A DNA stretch of 13,478 nt from Bordetella parapertussis (lineage in GTDB: Bacteria > Pseudomonadota > Gammaproteobacteria > Burkholderiales > Burkholderiaceae_C). Positions within the stretch are counted from its first letter, which is position 1. Every line of letters starts with the position of its first letter. The DNA lies in NCBI GenBank assembly GCA_945900695.1, contig CAMDJU010000046.1, positions 1-13,478 of the forward strand, read 5' to 3'. Of the stretch, positions 7,535 to 13,478 are shown in pieces. The notes under the pieces were generated by a model. It did no database searches. It was not told the DNA's origin and saw only the letters and a list, made by a program, of their open reading frames with translations. A program made the translations under genes and the position numbers.

Positions 7535-8731
7535 TCAAAGTACTTTGGCAATGCTCGCGCAGACGTGATCGATGTTTTTACTGTTCAGGGCGGCGACGCA
7601 CATGCGGCCGGTATCGGTGCCATAGACACCAAACTCGTTGCGCAATCGAATCATTTGGTCCTTGGACAGCCCAGAATAGCTGAACATGCCAATTTGCTGG
7701 GTAATAAAGCCCATGTCCCGTTGAACCCCCGCAGCTTTGAGGCCCTCCACCAGCTTTTGGCGCATTTCTTTGATCCGGACACGCATCTCGGCCAGTTCGC
7801 CTTCCCATAGCTTGCGCCATTCGGGGTTGTTGAGCACCGCCGCCACGACCGATCCACCATGGATGGGGGGATTGGAATAGTTGGTTCGGATGGCAATTTT
7901 GAGTTGGGACAGAACTTTGGCGGCTTCGTCAGCGGTTTCGCAGTGCACCGACAAAGCACCAACGCGCTCGCCGTAAAGGCTGAAACTTTTGGAAAAAGAC
8001 GTCGCCACAAAAAAGCTCAATCCCGCTTGGACAAACAAGTCAATGACCGCACCGTCTTCGGCAATGCCCTGGCCAAAACCTTGGTAGGCCATGTCTAAAA
8101 ATGCGGTCAATCCCTGGTTTTTAACGGTGTCCACCACTTGCTTCCATTGGTTGGGGGTGATGTCATAGCCCGTGGGGTTGTGGCAGCAAGCGTGCAAAAC
8201 AACAATGGAGCCAGGTTTAGCCGACGCCAAGAAGGCGATCATTTTGGGGAAATCAACGCCCAGGGCTTGGGCGTCGTAGTATGGGTATGCCTCAACATCG
8301 AACCCAGCTTGGGTGAAAAGCGCTTTGTGGTTCTCCCAGCTTGGGTCGCTGATCAAAACCTTTGCCTGAGGACTCAAGCGCTTGAGAAAATCAGCGCCTA
8401 CTTTGAGTCCGCCCGTGCCACCCAAGCACTGAACAGTGGCCACGCGCTTGGCTTGAACCGATGGGGAGTTCGCACCAAACACCAGTGCTTGTACGGCGCT
8501 GTCATATGCGGCAATACCGTCGATGGGCAAGTAACCTCGCGCGCTGGGTTTTTCCATCATCGCTTGCTCGGCTTTTTGAACACAAGCCAAAAGCGGCAAT
8601 TTTCCATTGTCATCGTAATAAACGCCAACGCCCAGATTGACTTTTTTCGGGTTGCTGTCGGCAGCAAATTGTTCATTCAGTCCCAAAATGGGGTCGCGAG
8701 GTGCCATTTCGACGGCAGAGAACATCGACAT
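7535..8731 (-). CDS. tyrB: Class I aromatic/aspartate aminotransferase, TyrB-like
   Basis: This 398-residue fold-type I PLP enzyme is the usual length of AspC/TyrB. It transfers amino groups between 2-oxoglutarate/glutamate and oxaloacetate/aspartate or aromatic keto acids. Lys248 in SFSKSFSLYGERVG binds PLP. Asp213 and Tyr216 (LDMAYQGFG), Asn185 (CCHNPTG) and Arg256 are the other cofactor residues. The two substrate-carboxylate arginines are present, in AIRTNYSNPP and GRMCVAALN. Several segments resemble E. coli TyrB more than AspC: RGYLPIDG, GGTGGLKVGADFLKR and GRMCVA. A broad aromatic plus aspartate specificity is therefore likely, but the distinction is not secure from sequence alone. AAGGA lies 6 bases before the ATG at 8731. 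The gene is transcribed away from uvrB, with 83 bp between the two starts. Confidence 0.9.
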   Translation of the reverse strand: MSMFSAVEMAPRDPILGLNEQFAADSNPKKVNLGVGVYYDDNGKLPLLACVQKAEQAMMEKPSARGYLPIDGIAAYDSAVQALVFGANSPSVQAKRVATVQCLGGTGGLKVGADFLKRLSPQAKVLISDPSWENHKALFTQAGFDVEAYPYYDAQALGVDFPKMIAFLASAKPGSIVVLHACCHNPTGYDITPNQWKQVVDTVKNQGLTAFLDMAYQGFGQGIAEDGAVIDLFVQAGLSFFVATSFSKSFSLYGERVGALSVHCETADEAAKVLSQLKIAIRTNYSNPPIHGGSVVAAVLNNPEWRKLWEGELAEMRVRIKEMRQKLVEGLKAAGVQRDMGFITQQIGMFSYSGLSKDQMIRLRNEFGVYGTDTGRMCVAALNSKNIDHVCASIAKVL

Positions 8732-8814
8732 GAGGTGTCCTTGATGGGGTGTTATGGTTGAAGATCGCGCAGCCTGTTGTAGGCTTCGTTGTTGTTGCTA
8801 ATTTTAACGCTCAC
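8732..8814. promoter_or_regulatory. Divergent intergenic region between the aminotransferase gene and uvrB
   Basis: These 83 bp must hold the promoters of both divergent genes unless they start inside coding sequence. The only distinct structure is a perfect inverted repeat AGCCT-GTTGT-AGGCT at 8771-8785. I found no convincing -35/-10 pair in either direction, and no LexA box of the CTGT-N8-ACAG type. The CTGT at 8774 has no matching ACAG half. Confidence 0.4.
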
Positions 8815-10935
8815 ATGTCCACATCTCTTGCCGTAGATACGCCTCCAGTTCAGGGGGCAGTCGCTGAAGGCCAATTTGTTCAATATACGGGCTCACCTTT
8901 TGAACTTTTTCAGCCCTATTTGCCCGCGGGCGATCAACCGCAGGCGATTGAGCAATTGGTGGAGGGTGTGAATGATGGCGAAGTCTTTCAAACCCTTTTG
9001 GGCGTCACAGGTTCTGGCAAAACTTTCACCATGGCCAATGTGATTGCGCGCCTTGGCCGGCCTGCCATTGTTTTTGCGCCCAACAAAACCCTGGCCGCAC
9101 AGCTTTACAGCGAATTCCGCGAGTTTTTTCCGCGCAACGCCGTGGAGTACTTCGTCAGCTATTACGACTATTACCAGCCAGAGGCCTATGTTCCCCAGCG
9201 TGACCTTTTTATTGAAAAGGACAGCGCCATCAATGAACACATCGAGCAATTGCGACTGAGTTGTACCAAAAGTATTTTGGAGCGACGCGATGTGATTGTG
9301 GTGGCCACGGTATCGGCCATTTACGGCATTGGTGAGCCTGAAAGCTACCATCAAATGGTGATGACTTTGCGCAGCGGCGACAAGTTGGGCCAGCGTGAGG
9401 TGATTGGCCAATTGGTGCGGATGCAGTATGAACGCAATGACATGGATTTTTCGCGGGGTTGCTTTCGGGTCAGGGGAGAGACGATTGACGTGTTTCCGGC
9501 TGAGCACAGTGAATTGGCGCTGCGGATCAGCTTGTTCGATGATGAAATTGAATCCCTTGAGTTACTGGACCCCTTGACAGGGCGGGTGCGCCAAGCTGTG
9601 CCCAGGTTCACGGTTTACCCATCGAGTCACTATGTCACCCCCCGAGATAAGGTGCTGGCTGCCATTGAAACCATTAAATTGGAGTTGGCCCAGCGCTTGG
9701 GTGAATTGGTCGGTATGGGTAAATTAGTCGAGGCGCAACGCCTGGAGCAAAGAACCCGCTTTGATTTGGAAATGTTGACAGAAGTGGGGCACTGCAAGGG
9801 CATTGAAAACTACACCCGTCACTTGTCTGGTGCCCAGCCAGGGGAGCCTCCCAGCACCTTGACCGACTACATGCCAAAAGACTCGGTGATGTTCTTGGAT
9901 GAAAGCCATGTGCTCATGGGTCAATTTGGTGGCATGTACAACGGAGACCGAGCGCGAAAAACGACTTTGGTGGAGTATGGGTTTCGATTGCCCAGCGCCT
10001 TGGACAACCGCCCATTGAAATTAGAGGAATTTGAAAAACGCATGCGCCAAGTTGTGTTTGTGTCTGCCACGCCAGCCCAGTATGAAAAAGACCATTCTGG
10101 TCGCGTTGTAGAGCAATTGGTGCGCCCCACAGGGCTTGTGGATCCTGAGGTGGAAGTGCGCCCCGCGACCCATCAAGTCGATGATGTGCTTCAGGAAATT
10201 CGCTTGCGCGTTGATTTAAAAGAGCGTGTGTTGATCACAACATTGACCAAGCGAATGGCCGAGCAATTGACCGACTATCTGAGTGACAACGGCGTCAAGG
10301 TGCGCTATTTGCACAGCGATATTGACACGGTCGAGCGCGTGGAAATCCTGCGCGACCTTCGGTTGGGAACCTTTGACGTTTTGGTGGGCATCAACTTGTT
10401 GCGAGAGGGCATTGATTTGCCGGAGGTGTCTTTGGTCGCCATCATGGATGCCGACAAAGAGGGGTTTTTAAGATCAGAGCGCAGCCTGATTCAAACCATT
10501 GGCCGGGCAGCGCGCAATATCAATGGACGTGCCATTCTGTACGCTGACGTGATCACCGAATCCATGAAAAAGGCCATTGGTGAGACCGAACGACGTCGCG
10601 AAAAGCAAATTGCCACCAATCTGGCCGCAGGGATCACCCCCAAGGGGGTGTTCAAGCAGGTGCGCGATCTCATCGACGGGGTTCACAGCGACAAGGCTTC
10701 CAAAGAGGCGCAACGGGAGGAGTTGCTGCGTGCACAAGTTGTGGACATGGGTGAAAAAGACCTGGCCAAAGAGATCAAGCGCTTGGAGAAGGGCATGCTT
10801 GAGCATGCTAAAAACCTGCAGTTTGAGCAAGCCGCTCAAGTTCGCGACCAACTCGCGCGTTTGCGTGAACAGGTGCTCGGGGCCAGTGGCAAAGACACTT
10901 TGGCGAGAAACGAAGGCAAAAGCACCACTGCTTGA
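8815..10935 (+). CDS. uvrB: Excinuclease ABC subunit UvrB
   Basis: This 706-residue protein is the damage-verification helicase of nucleotide excision repair. It is loaded on DNA by UvrA and then recruits UvrC. Landmarks in order are the [10 protein letters not shown] segment, Walker A GVTGSGKT (residues 63-70, Lys69), the beta-hairpin region [12 protein letters not shown] that inserts behind the lesion, the Walker B/DEAD-like DESH (from Asp362), helicase motifs V and VI ([16 protein letters not shown] and QTIGRAARN), and a C-terminal UVR helix pair (about 651-685) that binds UvrC. Relative to E. coli UvrB the N-terminus is about 24 residues longer, rich in Val, Ala and Gln. I chose ATG 8815. 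It has no clear Shine-Dalgarno sequence, but the alternative GTG at 8749 would add a hydrophobic 22-residue leader that looks like translated intergenic DNA. No SOS box is visible upstream. Confidence 0.96.
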   Translation: MSTSLAVDTPPVQGAVAEGQFVQYTGSPFELFQPYLPAGDQPQAIEQLVEGVNDGEVFQTLLGVTGSGKTFTMANVIARLGRPAIVFAPNKTLAAQLYSEFREFFPRNAVEYFVSYYDYYQPEAYVPQRDLFIEKDSAINEHIEQLRLSCTKSILERRDVIVVATVSAIYGIGEPESYHQMVMTLRSGDKLGQREVIGQLVRMQYERNDMDFSRGCFRVRGETIDVFPAEHSELALRISLFDDEIESLELLDPLTGRVRQAVPRFTVYPSSHYVTPRDKVLAAIETIKLELAQRLGELVGMGKLVEAQRLEQRTRFDLEMLTEVGHCKGIENYTRHLSGAQPGEPPSTLTDYMPKDSVMFLDESHVLMGQFGGMYNGDRARKTTLVEYGFRLPSALDNRPLKLEEFEKRMRQVVFVSATPAQYEKDHSGRVVEQLVRPTGLVDPEVEVRPATHQVDDVLQEIRLRVDLKERVLITTLTKRMAEQLTDYLSDNGVKVRYLHSDIDTVERVEILRDLRLGTFDVLVGINLLREGIDLPEVSLVAIMDADKEGFLRSERSLIQTIGRAARNINGRAILYADVITESMKKAIGETERRREKQIATNLAAGITPKGVFKQVRDLIDGVHSDKASKEAQREELLRAQVVDMGEKDLAKEIKRLEKGMLEHAKNLQFEQAAQVRDQLARLREQVLGASGKDTLARNEGKSTTA

Positions 10936-10968
10936 AGGCCTATTACCTGAGCAATTTGTTTGGGTATC

Positions 10969-10997
10969 TGCTATAGTTGACTTGTTTAGTCGACATA
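10969..10997 (+). promoter_or_regulatory. isc operon promoter with type 1 IscR operator
   Basis: An extended -10 element TGCTATAGT (10969-10977) overlaps an inverted-repeat operator at 10973-10997. Its left arm is ATAGTTGACT (10973-10982) and its right arm begins TAGTCGAC (10987-10994). This is close to the known IscR type 1 motif with its GACT...AGTC core. TTGACT (10977-10982) could alternatively serve as a -35 box, but I see no fitting -10 about 17 bases later. [2Fe-2S]-IscR bound here would block RNA polymerase, giving negative autoregulation of iscRSUA as in E. coli. Only one full site is visible. Confidence 0.75.
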
Positions 10998-11014
10998 GCC
11001 CTAAGGAGCTTTTC

Positions 11015-11551
11015 ATGCGTCTCACCACCAAAGGTCGTTTTGCAGTTACCGCCATGATTGACTTGGCTTTGCGCCAAAACAATGGCCCAGTGACTTTGGC
11101 TGCCATCAGCCAGAGACAACAAATTTCCTTGTCCTATTTGGAGCAGTTATTCGGCAAACTGCGTCGCAACGAATTGGTTGAGTCCACCCGCGGCCCAGGG
11201 GGAGGGTATACCCTTGGCCGCAGGGCTGCTGAAATTACTGTGGCGGACATCATTGTGTCTGTTGACGAGCCAATTGATGCCACCCACTGCGGCGGCAAAG
11301 AGAATTGTTTGGGTGAGTCAGGCCGTTGCATGACCCATGACCTGTGGACCAGCTTGAACCAACGCATGGTTGAGTTTTTGGATTCTGTCACTTTGCAAAA
11401 GCTGGTTGATGATCAATTGGCCAAAGGTGTGCAAATCGAATCAAAACCCATGATCAAGCGGGCCATTTCCAGTTCGCCCGTGGTCAAGCCTTTGCGTGTG
11501 AATGCACCCAACTCGGTTTTCGCACTGGGCAACGTTTTTGCTAAGAGCTGA
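11015..11551 (+). CDS. iscR: Fe-S cluster assembly transcriptional regulator IscR
   Basis: This 178-residue Rrf2-family regulator starts [19 protein letters not shown], a hallmark of IscR. A winged helix-turn-helix occupies roughly residues 1-75, including [16 protein letters not shown] and the wing [10 protein letters not shown]. The [2Fe-2S] ligands Cys92, Cys98, Cys104 and His107 have exactly the E. coli numbering (CGGKENC...GRCMTH). Cluster-bound IscR represses isc genes, and the apo form regulates other sites. The C-terminal tail is about 16 residues longer than in E. coli. The start at ATG 11015 is set by AAGGAG at 11003-11008. The frame is open further upstream into uvrB, but that extension is not homologous to IscR. 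iscS follows after 43 bp. Confidence 0.95.
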   Translation: MRLTTKGRFAVTAMIDLALRQNNGPVTLAAISQRQQISLSYLEQLFGKLRRNELVESTRGPGGGYTLGRRAAEITVADIIVSVDEPIDATHCGGKENCLGESGRCMTHDLWTSLNQRMVEFLDSVTLQKLVDDQLAKGVQIESKPMIKRAISSSPVVKPLRVNAPNSVFALGNVFAKS

Positions 11552-11594
11552 TTCTCGTTACATTTTTTAACCGACCAAAAAACAACCGCAGACA

Positions 11595-12815
11595 ATGGAT
11601 ACCACGCCACATTTCCCCGTTTACATGGATTACGCAGCCACTAATCCTGTGGATCCCCGTGTGGTTGATGCCATGGTTCCTTGGCTAAGAGAACATTTTG
11701 GGAACCCCGCTTCACGCAGCCATGCTTGGGGTTGGGAGGCCGAAGAAGCGGTTGAAAAAGCACGCCAATATGTGGCTGAATTGATTGGTGCCGATCCCCG
11801 GGAAATTGTTTGGACATCTGGGGCCACCGAATCCAATAACTTGGCCATCAAAGGCGCTGCAAATTTTTACCAATCTCGCGGCAAACATTTGATCACCGTC
11901 AAGACCGAACACAAAGCCGTTTTAGACACCATGCGTGAGTTGGAGCGGCAAGGTTTTGAAGTCACTTATTTGGATGTTCAAGAGGATGGTCTGATCAGCA
12001 TGGCTGCGCTTGAGGCGGCCATTCGCAAAGACACTATTTTGATCAGTGTCATGTTTGTGAACAACGAAATTGGCGTGGTTCAGGACATTGCTGCCATTGG
12101 GGCCATGTGCCGCGAAAAAGGCATCGTGTTTCATGTGGATGCCGCCCAGGCCACTGGCAAAGTTGATATCGATCTTCAGTCTTTGCCTGTCGACCTCATG
12201 AGCCTTGCATCGCACAAAACCTATGGACCCAAGGGAATCGGTGCCTTGTACGTGCGTCGCAAACCCCGTATTCGCCTGGAGGCCCAAATCCATGGAGGTG
12301 GGCATGAAAGAGGCATGAGAAGCGGCACCTTGCCTACCCATCAGTGTGTCGGTATGGGTGAAGCCTTCAGGTTGGCAAAGATCGAGATGGCTGACGATTT
12401 AAAGCGCACCAAGGTTTTGCACCAAAGGCTTTTGTCCGGCTTGCAAAATTTGGAGCAGGTGTTTGTCAACGGTCACTTGACCCAAAGGGTGCCGCACAAC
12501 CTCAATATCAGCTTTAATTTTGTAGAAGGTGAGTCATTGATCATGGGCATCAAAGGTTTGGCAGTCTCTTCTGGGTCGGCTTGTACCTCTGCCAGTTTGG
12601 AGCCAAGCTATGTCCTGCGTGCCTTGGGCCGCAGCGATGAACTGGCCCACAGCAGTTTGCGCATCACGATTGGTCGCTACACCACAGAAGAAGAAATCGA
12701 TTACGCTATTTCTACCATCAAGCACAACGTCAATAAGCTTCGTGAGCTCAGCCCCCTGTGGGAGATGCATCAAGAAGGTATTGATATCAGCACCATTCAA
12801 TGGGCTGCACACTAA
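11595..12815 (+). CDS. iscS: Cysteine desulfurase IscS
   Basis: This 406-residue PLP enzyme takes sulfur from cysteine, leaving alanine, and delivers it as persulfide to IscU and other acceptors. It aligns with E. coli IscS with an offset of two: the PLP Lys208 in [10 protein letters not shown], His106 (KTEHKAVL), Asp182 and Gln185 ([10 protein letters not shown]), and the catalytic loop Cys330 in [17 protein letters not shown]. This long loop is the group I (IscS/NifS) type rather than SufS. The C-terminal [18 protein letters not shown] is the conserved IscU-docking tail. No Shine-Dalgarno sequence is evident before the ATG at 11595. The protein begins at the usual distance before the [14 protein letters not shown] motif. 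iscU starts 20 bp downstream. Confidence 0.97.
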   Translation: MDTTPHFPVYMDYAATNPVDPRVVDAMVPWLREHFGNPASRSHAWGWEAEEAVEKARQYVAELIGADPREIVWTSGATESNNLAIKGAANFYQSRGKHLITVKTEHKAVLDTMRELERQGFEVTYLDVQEDGLISMAALEAAIRKDTILISVMFVNNEIGVVQDIAAIGAMCREKGIVFHVDAAQATGKVDIDLQSLPVDLMSLASHKTYGPKGIGALYVRRKPRIRLEAQIHGGGHERGMRSGTLPTHQCVGMGEAFRLAKIEMADDLKRTKVLHQRLLSGLQNLEQVFVNGHLTQRVPHNLNISFNFVEGESLIMGIKGLAVSSGSACTSASLEPSYVLRALGRSDELAHSSLRITIGRYTTEEEIDYAISTIKHNVNKLRELSPLWEMHQEGIDISTIQWAAH

Positions 12816-12835
12816 AAATTTGAAAAGGTAACCCC

Positions 12836-13228
12836 ATGGCATACAGCGAAAAGGTCATTGACCATTACGAAAATCCACGAAATGTGGGCTCCTTTGACAA
12901 GGGCGATGAATCCGTAGGCACCGGCATGGTCGGAGCACCTGCCTGCGGGGACGTGATGAAGCTGCAAATCAAAGTCAACCCTGAAACCGGGGTGATTGAG
13001 GATGCCCGTTTTAAGACTTATGGATGTGGATCCGCCATCGCCTCATCATCGCTGGTCACTGAATGGGTCAAGGGGAAAACATTGGACCAGGCTGCTGCCT
13101 TAAAGAACAGCGAAATCGCACAAGAACTGGCCTTGCCCCCCGTCAAAATTCATTGTTCAATTTTGGCCGAGGACGCGATCAAGGCGGCTGTTGAAGATTA
13201 CAAAAAGAAACACGTCAGCATTGCTTGA
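12836..13228 (+). CDS. iscU: Fe-S cluster scaffold protein IscU
   Basis: This 130-residue protein is the scaffold on which [2Fe-2S] and [4Fe-4S] clusters are built from IscS-derived sulfur and iron. The three ligand cysteines are Cys37 (APACGD), Cys64 (YGCGSA) and Cys107 (IHCS). Asp39, whose mutation stabilises the cluster in the family, and His106 are also present. The LPPVK motif (100-104) is the HscA chaperone binding site. It predicts that hscA and hscB exist, probably downstream beyond the window. A ribosome binding site AAAAGG lies about 7 bases before the ATG. The residues after the first 60 are offset by one from E. coli numbering. Confidence 0.97.
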   Translation: MAYSEKVIDHYENPRNVGSFDKGDESVGTGMVGAPACGDVMKLQIKVNPETGVIEDARFKTYGCGSAIASSSLVTEWVKGKTLDQAAALKNSEIAQELALPPVKIHCSILAEDAIKAAVEDYKKKHVSIA

Positions 13229-13268
13229 CATGTATTCCGATTTTTTTGAATTGAGCTAATCAATCATC

Positions 13269-13478
13269 ATGGCTGTTTCTTTGACACCAGCGGCTGCACG
13301 CCACGTGAACAAATACTTATCCAAGCGTGGGAAAGGTTTGGGTGTACGACTGGGTGTGAAAACTACCGGCTGTTCTGGCTTGGCTTACAAGCTGGAATAC
13401 GTGGACGATGTGACACCAGAAGACATCGTGTTTGAGGCGATGGGTGTGAAGATTCTGATTGACCCCAAAAGTTTGGCA
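13269..13478 (+). CDS. iscA: A-type iron-sulfur carrier protein IscA (partial, cut by window end)
   Basis: The first 70 codons of an A-type carrier are present and the frame is open to the last base. The protein begins [13 protein letters not shown], and [15 protein letters not shown] carries Cys35, the first of three conserved cysteines. The final Cys-x-Cys-Gly motif lies past the window. A-type carriers pass clusters or iron to apo-targets. Position directly after iscU makes IscA more likely than ErpA or SufA. Spacing to iscU is 40 bp. No strong Shine-Dalgarno sequence precedes the ATG. Confidence 0.92.
   Translation, partial: MAVSLTPAAARHVNKYLSKRGKGLGVRLGVKTTGCSGLAYKLEYVDDVTPEDIVFEAMGVKILIDPKSLA

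Noticed and set aside
8138..8761. 207-codon open frame on the plus strand
   Set aside because: It is antisense to the aminotransferase gene and has no recognisable motifs or ribosome binding site.
8774..8790. LexA (SOS) box before uvrB
   Set aside because: A CTGT half-site is present, but no ACAG lies at the required spacing.
8749..8814. Hydrophobic leader on UvrB from GTG 8749
   Set aside because: UvrB is cytoplasmic, the stretch has no ribosome binding site and it reads like translated intergenic DNA.
10577..11014. Upstream extension of the IscR frame into uvrB
   Set aside because: The extension is the wrong frame of the uvrB end. AAGGAG plus ATG at 11015 gives the exact IscR N-terminus.
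1..13478. Mobile elements, CRISPR arrays, tRNA or rRNA genes, toxin-antitoxin or defence genes
   Set aside because: None was seen. All space is taken by recognisable metabolic, repair and Fe-S assembly genes with short gaps.

Overview
The window reads as a piece of an ordinary bacterial chromosome, most likely from a betaproteobacterium of the Burkholderiales (Comamonadaceae-like). Evidence for this is the protein character of the methylmalonyl-CoA genes, the intracellular polyhydroxyalkanoate depolymerase, the soluble RnfB-like ferredoxin, a UvrB with an N-terminal extension, and the iscR-iscS-iscU-iscA order. The genus assignment is inference. There are no insertion sequences, phage genes, CRISPR arrays, tRNAs or rRNAs, and no gene looks foreign or broken. 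The coding density is very high, and no gene-free stretch exceeds 100 bases.

Region 1 (1-5434, + strand) is a tightly packed propionyl-CoA to succinyl-CoA operon. It holds the C-terminal end of methylmalonyl-CoA mutase, the mutase-chaperone GTPase meaB, propionyl-CoA carboxylase beta (pccB) and alpha (pccA), and a VOC-family protein that is probably the methylmalonyl-CoA epimerase. Genes overlap or nearly touch. The carboxylase makes methylmalonyl-CoA, the epimerase converts its stereoisomer, the B12-dependent mutase makes succinyl-CoA, and MeaB protects or reloads the mutase. A 13-codon mini-ORF seems to bridge the mutase stop and the meaB start through TGATG and ATGA junctions.

Region 2 (5397-8731, - strand) runs towards region 1. 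A TyrB/AspC-type aminotransferase is followed by the intracellular PHA depolymerase phaZ and then by a three-cluster RnfB-like ferredoxin whose GTG start overlaps the phaZ stop. The ferredoxin gene's 3' end overlaps the epimerase gene's 3' end tail to tail by 38 bp. A candidate extended -10 promoter with a TGCA-C-TGCA dyad, resembling binding sites of the PHA regulator PhaR, lies just upstream of phaZ.

Region 3 (8815-10935, + strand) is uvrB, the damage-recognition helicase subunit of nucleotide excision repair, divergent from the aminotransferase.

Region 4 (10969-13478, + strand) is the iron-sulfur cluster assembly operon iscR-iscS-iscU-iscA, cut by the window end within iscA. A good type 1 IscR operator covers the promoter, so autoregulation by IscR is likely.

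Nothing here amounts to a wholly new system. The observations most worth a second look are the mini-ORF relay before meaB, the candidate PhaR-controlled phaZ promoter, the coupling of phaZ to a ferredoxin gene, and the altered metal-ligand set in the epimerase-like protein.
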